From Bacteroidota bacterium (lineage in GTDB: Bacteria; Bacteroidota; Bacteroidia; Chitinophagales; LD1): a DNA stretch of 64,000 bases. The position numbers were made by a program, and so were the translations under genes. How positions within the stretch are numbered: the first letter of the stretch is position 1; every line of letters starts with the position of its first letter. A model generated the notes under the pieces. The model was not told the DNA's origin. It did not search any database and saw only the letters and a list, made by a program, of their open reading frames with translations. Location of the stretch: the NCBI GenBank assembly GCA_016722375.1, contig JADKJG010000003.1:1-64000 (forward strand). The letters run 5' to 3'. Of the stretch, positions 61,508 to 64,000 are shown in pieces.

Positions 61508-64000
61508 CCTTTTCTTCTAAGCCGACCTTTCTTTTTATAGCACTGATTGTTTCGTCCTTTTTATATGGACAAGACACGCTCCCATTTTTTGACTATGGTC
61601 ACGGAGGAGAATATGAGATAGGCGATGTTCGGGTGGAGGGCGCTAAGTTCCTCGATGGCCGAATCCTTGTTACCCTTTCGGGATTGGCAAAGGGGGATAA
61701 AATAAAAATACCCGGCGACCCCATTCCTAAGGCGATCAAGTCGCTTTGGAAACAAAGACTTTTTACCAATATTTCCATCACGGCAGATAAAATAGAAGCC
61801 GGGAAAATTTATCTCGTGATTCATGTGGAAGAACGGCCACGTATCTCGCGATTCTCTTTCAAGGGGATTAAGAATAGCGATGCAGAAGACCTGAGAAAGA
61901 AACTGGAGTTGCGGGCAGGTAGTATCTTCACAGAAAACATGCGCAGCCTGACCGTCAACACGGTGAAGAACTATTATATAGACAAAGGATTTCTATCGGT
62001 AGATGTAGAGATAGACGAAGCGAAAGATTCCTTGTTGGCGAACAGCGTGCTGGTGAAAATCAAAGTGACGAAAGGGGTGAAGGTGAAGATTGAGGAAATC
62101 AATATCATCGGGAACCATGAACTTTCAGAAGCTGCTCTCAAGCGGAAGATGAAAGACACGAGAGAGAAAGTGAAGTTTGATTTGGATGGACTGTTTCGGT
62201 TTAAGAAAAACTTTGAACGCGATTCTATTTTCAAAGTTCGTTGGTATCAGGTCATAGGAAGTATTTCACCTTTGAGGATATGGGAATACTCTGCCCCCCA
62301 TGTGAATCTGAATATTTTCAAATCATCCAAATTCAAGACGGATGATTATGAAAAGGATAAACAAAAAATTGTTGAGTTCTATAATAGCAAAGGCTATCGA
62401 GACGCACGGATAGTGCATGACAGTGTGTATTTGGTAGATCGCAAGAATATGCGCATTAATTTAGTGGTGGATGAAGGCGCAAAATATTATTTCCGGAACA
62501 TTTACTTCAACGGCAATACGAAATATCCGGATTCGCTCATAGCCCGAATTGTCAATATAAAGAAGGGGGAGGTCTATAGTCAGAAATTGTTGGATGAACG
62601 AATATTCATGAATCCGAACGGAGGCGATTTGAGCTCCTTATATATGGATGATGGGTATCTTTTTTTCAGTGTTACCCCGATGGAGGTGAAAGTAGAGGGA
62701 GATTCCATTGATATAGAGCTGCGTATCAATGAAGGAGCGCAGGCAACCATCAACGAAGTACGGATTGTTGGAAACACGAAGACCAACGAAAAAGTAATTA
62801 GACGAGAGCTCCGCACACTTCCGGGCAACAAATTCAGTCGGACGGATCTGATTCGCTCGCAAAGAGAGATAGTGAACTTAGGATACTTTGATCCGGCTCA
62901 GTTGGATGTTATCCCGATTCCCAATCCTGAAAATGGAACGGTGGATATTGAATATAGGGTAACGGAAAAGCCTTCTGACCAATTAGAACTCTCTGCCGGT
63001 TATGGAGGCCGCGCTACGGCGACGAATACCGGAGGATTGTTTGGAACACTCGGTGTCAACTTCACCAATTTCTCCATCAAAAATATTGTTGATAAAAAGG
63101 CCTGGTCTCCGCTTCCGTCCGGTGATGGCCAGCGATTGGGCATTCGGGTGCAGACCAACGGAAGGGCTTTTCAGTCCTATAGTGTTTCGTTTACGGAACC
63201 TTGGTTGGGAGGCAAAAAACCACAAGCGCTCAACTTCGCTTTCAACCGCCTGCGCGCCAATTCGCTGGATCCTGCTGACTTCACAAAAATCACGGGCAAG
63301 TATTTTTCTACCAGCGTTTATCTCGGACTGGGAACCCGCGTAAAATGGCCCGACGATTTCTTTACCGGCGAAATAGGCTTAGAGTTTCAGCATTATATCC
63401 TAGATAATTACGCCACCTTCTTTACCTTCTCTACCGGCAAAGCCGTGAACTTGAACCTGCAGTTGACTTTGTCGCGTGATTCTCGCGACCTAGTGGCCCC
63501 TACTTTTTATAATCGAGGTATCTACCTGATGTTTCAGGGCAAATTGACCCTTCCCTACTCCAGTTTATTCAACGCCCGCAAGAATCTATCTTTTGAAAGC
63601 TCTTTGCTTTCTGATGCAGAGCGCTATAAATGGGTGGAGTTCCATAAATGGAAAATACAGTTTGAATGGTATCTTCCTGTTTGGAAAAACCTAGTATTCA
63701 AATCATCAGCCAGCCTTTCTTTCTTGGGTTATTACAATCCGCGACTGGGCTATTCTCCCTTTGAACGGGTAGAGTTGGGCGGTGATGGATTAAGCAATAT
63801 GAATGCCGCAGCACAGTTAGGACGTGATATTATTTCCATGCGCGGCTATCCGGTGGTCACCCCGCAAGGAGGAGCACCGATATACAATAAGTATTTTGTG
63901 GAGTTGCGCTATCCTATCTCCCTAAATCAATCTGCCACCATCTATGCCTTGGTATTTGGAGAGGCTTCCAATTTCTGGAATCGCCTGAGCGATTACCGGC
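61504..64000 (+). CDS. bamA: outer membrane assembly factor BamA, cut by the window edge
   Basis: 832 residues visible. Signal peptide FLFIALIVSSFLYGQ. Five POTRA domains follow (for example VEGAKFLDGRILVTLSGLAK, FSFKGIKNSDAEDLRKKLEL, VKIEEINIIGNHELSEAALK, YYFRNIYFNGNTKYPDS, INEVRIVGNTKTNEKVIRRE), then the barrel from about residue 480 (LELSAGYGGRATATNTGGLF). VELGGDGLSNMNAAAQ and ISMRGYPVVTPQ near the right edge are at the lid-loop position (RGF/RGY motif). Essential. Coupled to uppS, the normal Bacteroidota order. Confidence 0.95.
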   Translation, partial: MTFSSKPTFLFIALIVSSFLYGQDTLPFFDYGHGGEYEIGDVRVEGAKFLDGRILVTLSGLAKGDKIKIPGDPIPKAIKSLWKQRLFTNISITADKIEAGKIYLVIHVEERPRISRFSFKGIKNSDAEDLRKKLELRAGSIFTENMRSLTVNTVKNYYIDKGFLSVDVEIDEAKDSLLANSVLVKIKVTKGVKVKIEEINIIGNHELSEAALKRKMKDTREKVKFDLDGLFRFKKNFERDSIFKVRWYQVIGSISPLRIWEYSAPHVNLNIFKSSKFKTDDYEKDKQKIVEFYNSKGYRDARIVHDSVYLVDRKNMRINLVVDEGAKYYFRNIYFNGNTKYPDSLIARIVNIKKGEVYSQKLLDERIFMNPNGGDLSSLYMDDGYLFFSVTPMEVKVEGDSIDIELRINEGAQATINEVRIVGNTKTNEKVIRRELRTLPGNKFSRTDLIRSQREIVNLGYFDPAQLDVIPIPNPENGTVDIEYRVTEKPSDQLELSAGYGGRATATNTGGLFGTLGVNFTNFSIKNIVDKKAWSPLPSGDGQRLGIRVQTNGRAFQSYSVSFTEPWLGGKKPQALNFAFNRLRANSLDPADFTKITGKYFSTSVYLGLGTRVKWPDDFFTGEIGLEFQHYILDNYATFFTFSTGKAVNLNLQLTLSRDSRDLVAPTFYNRGIYLMFQGKLTLPYSSLFNARKNLSFESSLLSDAERYKWVEFHKWKIQFEWYLPVWKNLVFKSSASLSFLGYYNPRLGYSPFERVELGGDGLSNMNAAAQLGRDIISMRGYPVVTPQGGAPIYNKYFVELRYPISLNQSATIYALVFGEASNFWNRLSDYR

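Overview
The window comes from a free-living member of the Bacteroidota, probably near Chitinophagales or Saprospirales (an inference from gene content, not from a tree). Support: exported proteins ending in type IX secretion sorting domains; promoters of the TAnnTTTG type, often placed so that the mRNA would be almost leaderless; few Shine-Dalgarno sites; a two-part MetRS with a C-terminal tRNA-binding domain; and the typical runs rsfS-ftsH-LUD-lpxH and uppS-bamA.

Layout. 1-6.2 kb is an accessory island: a truncated HNH/DGQHK nuclease-like gene, an unknown partner gene, the tail of a dead tyrosine recombinase, a Cse60-like small protein, an XRE-ImmA/IrrE protease with a partner, an IS1595-type transposase and a HicAB-like pair. 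6.7-16.6 kb is core: hisS, a PKD/T9SS protein, dsbD, a SprT-like protease, clpP, mazG, dtd, yicC, gmk and apaG. 16.6-17.9 kb is an AAA+/DUF4143 ATPase gene bracketed by two copies of one long palindrome. 19.6-25.0 kb is a one-strand run of seven small exported or unknown proteins with a PDZ protein and a DUF6175-like protein. 25.5-31.8 kb holds a T9SS protein made of 29-residue YDANNN repeats, a CFA/sphingolipid-C9-type methyltransferase, tRNA-Arg, metG and a RelE-type toxin-antitoxin pair. 32.4-36.9 kb is an LD-carboxypeptidase, PnuC transporter and NadR-like kinase operon, then a TPP riboswitch in front of a TonB-dependent receptor. 37-50.7 kb has a coiled-coil lipoprotein, paaN, an M1 aminopeptidase, a hydrolase, deaD and an SGNH/MBOAT acylation pair. 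50.9-64 kb is core again: prfA, lpxH, LUD protein, ftsH, rsfS, birA, an SLC13 carrier, an XRE protein, uppS and the start of bamA.

The strongest unexplained signal is a set of five intergenic arrays (about 6.33, 18.99, 38.17, 47.85 and 59.96 kb). They share a strict 21-bp period but each has its own consensus sequence. In two of them the motif also occurs in inverted orientation on the same 21-bp lattice, which argues for a DNA-level role (21 bp is two helical turns) rather than a peptide. Related 7-bp tandem repeats (3 x 7 = 21) sit in frame inside hisS and metG.

Five conserved genes (hisS, the methyltransferase, metG, the TonB receptor, paaN) each carry one stop or indel. Since hisS and metG are essential, sequence errors are the most likely cause; this should be settled before reading them as pseudogenes.
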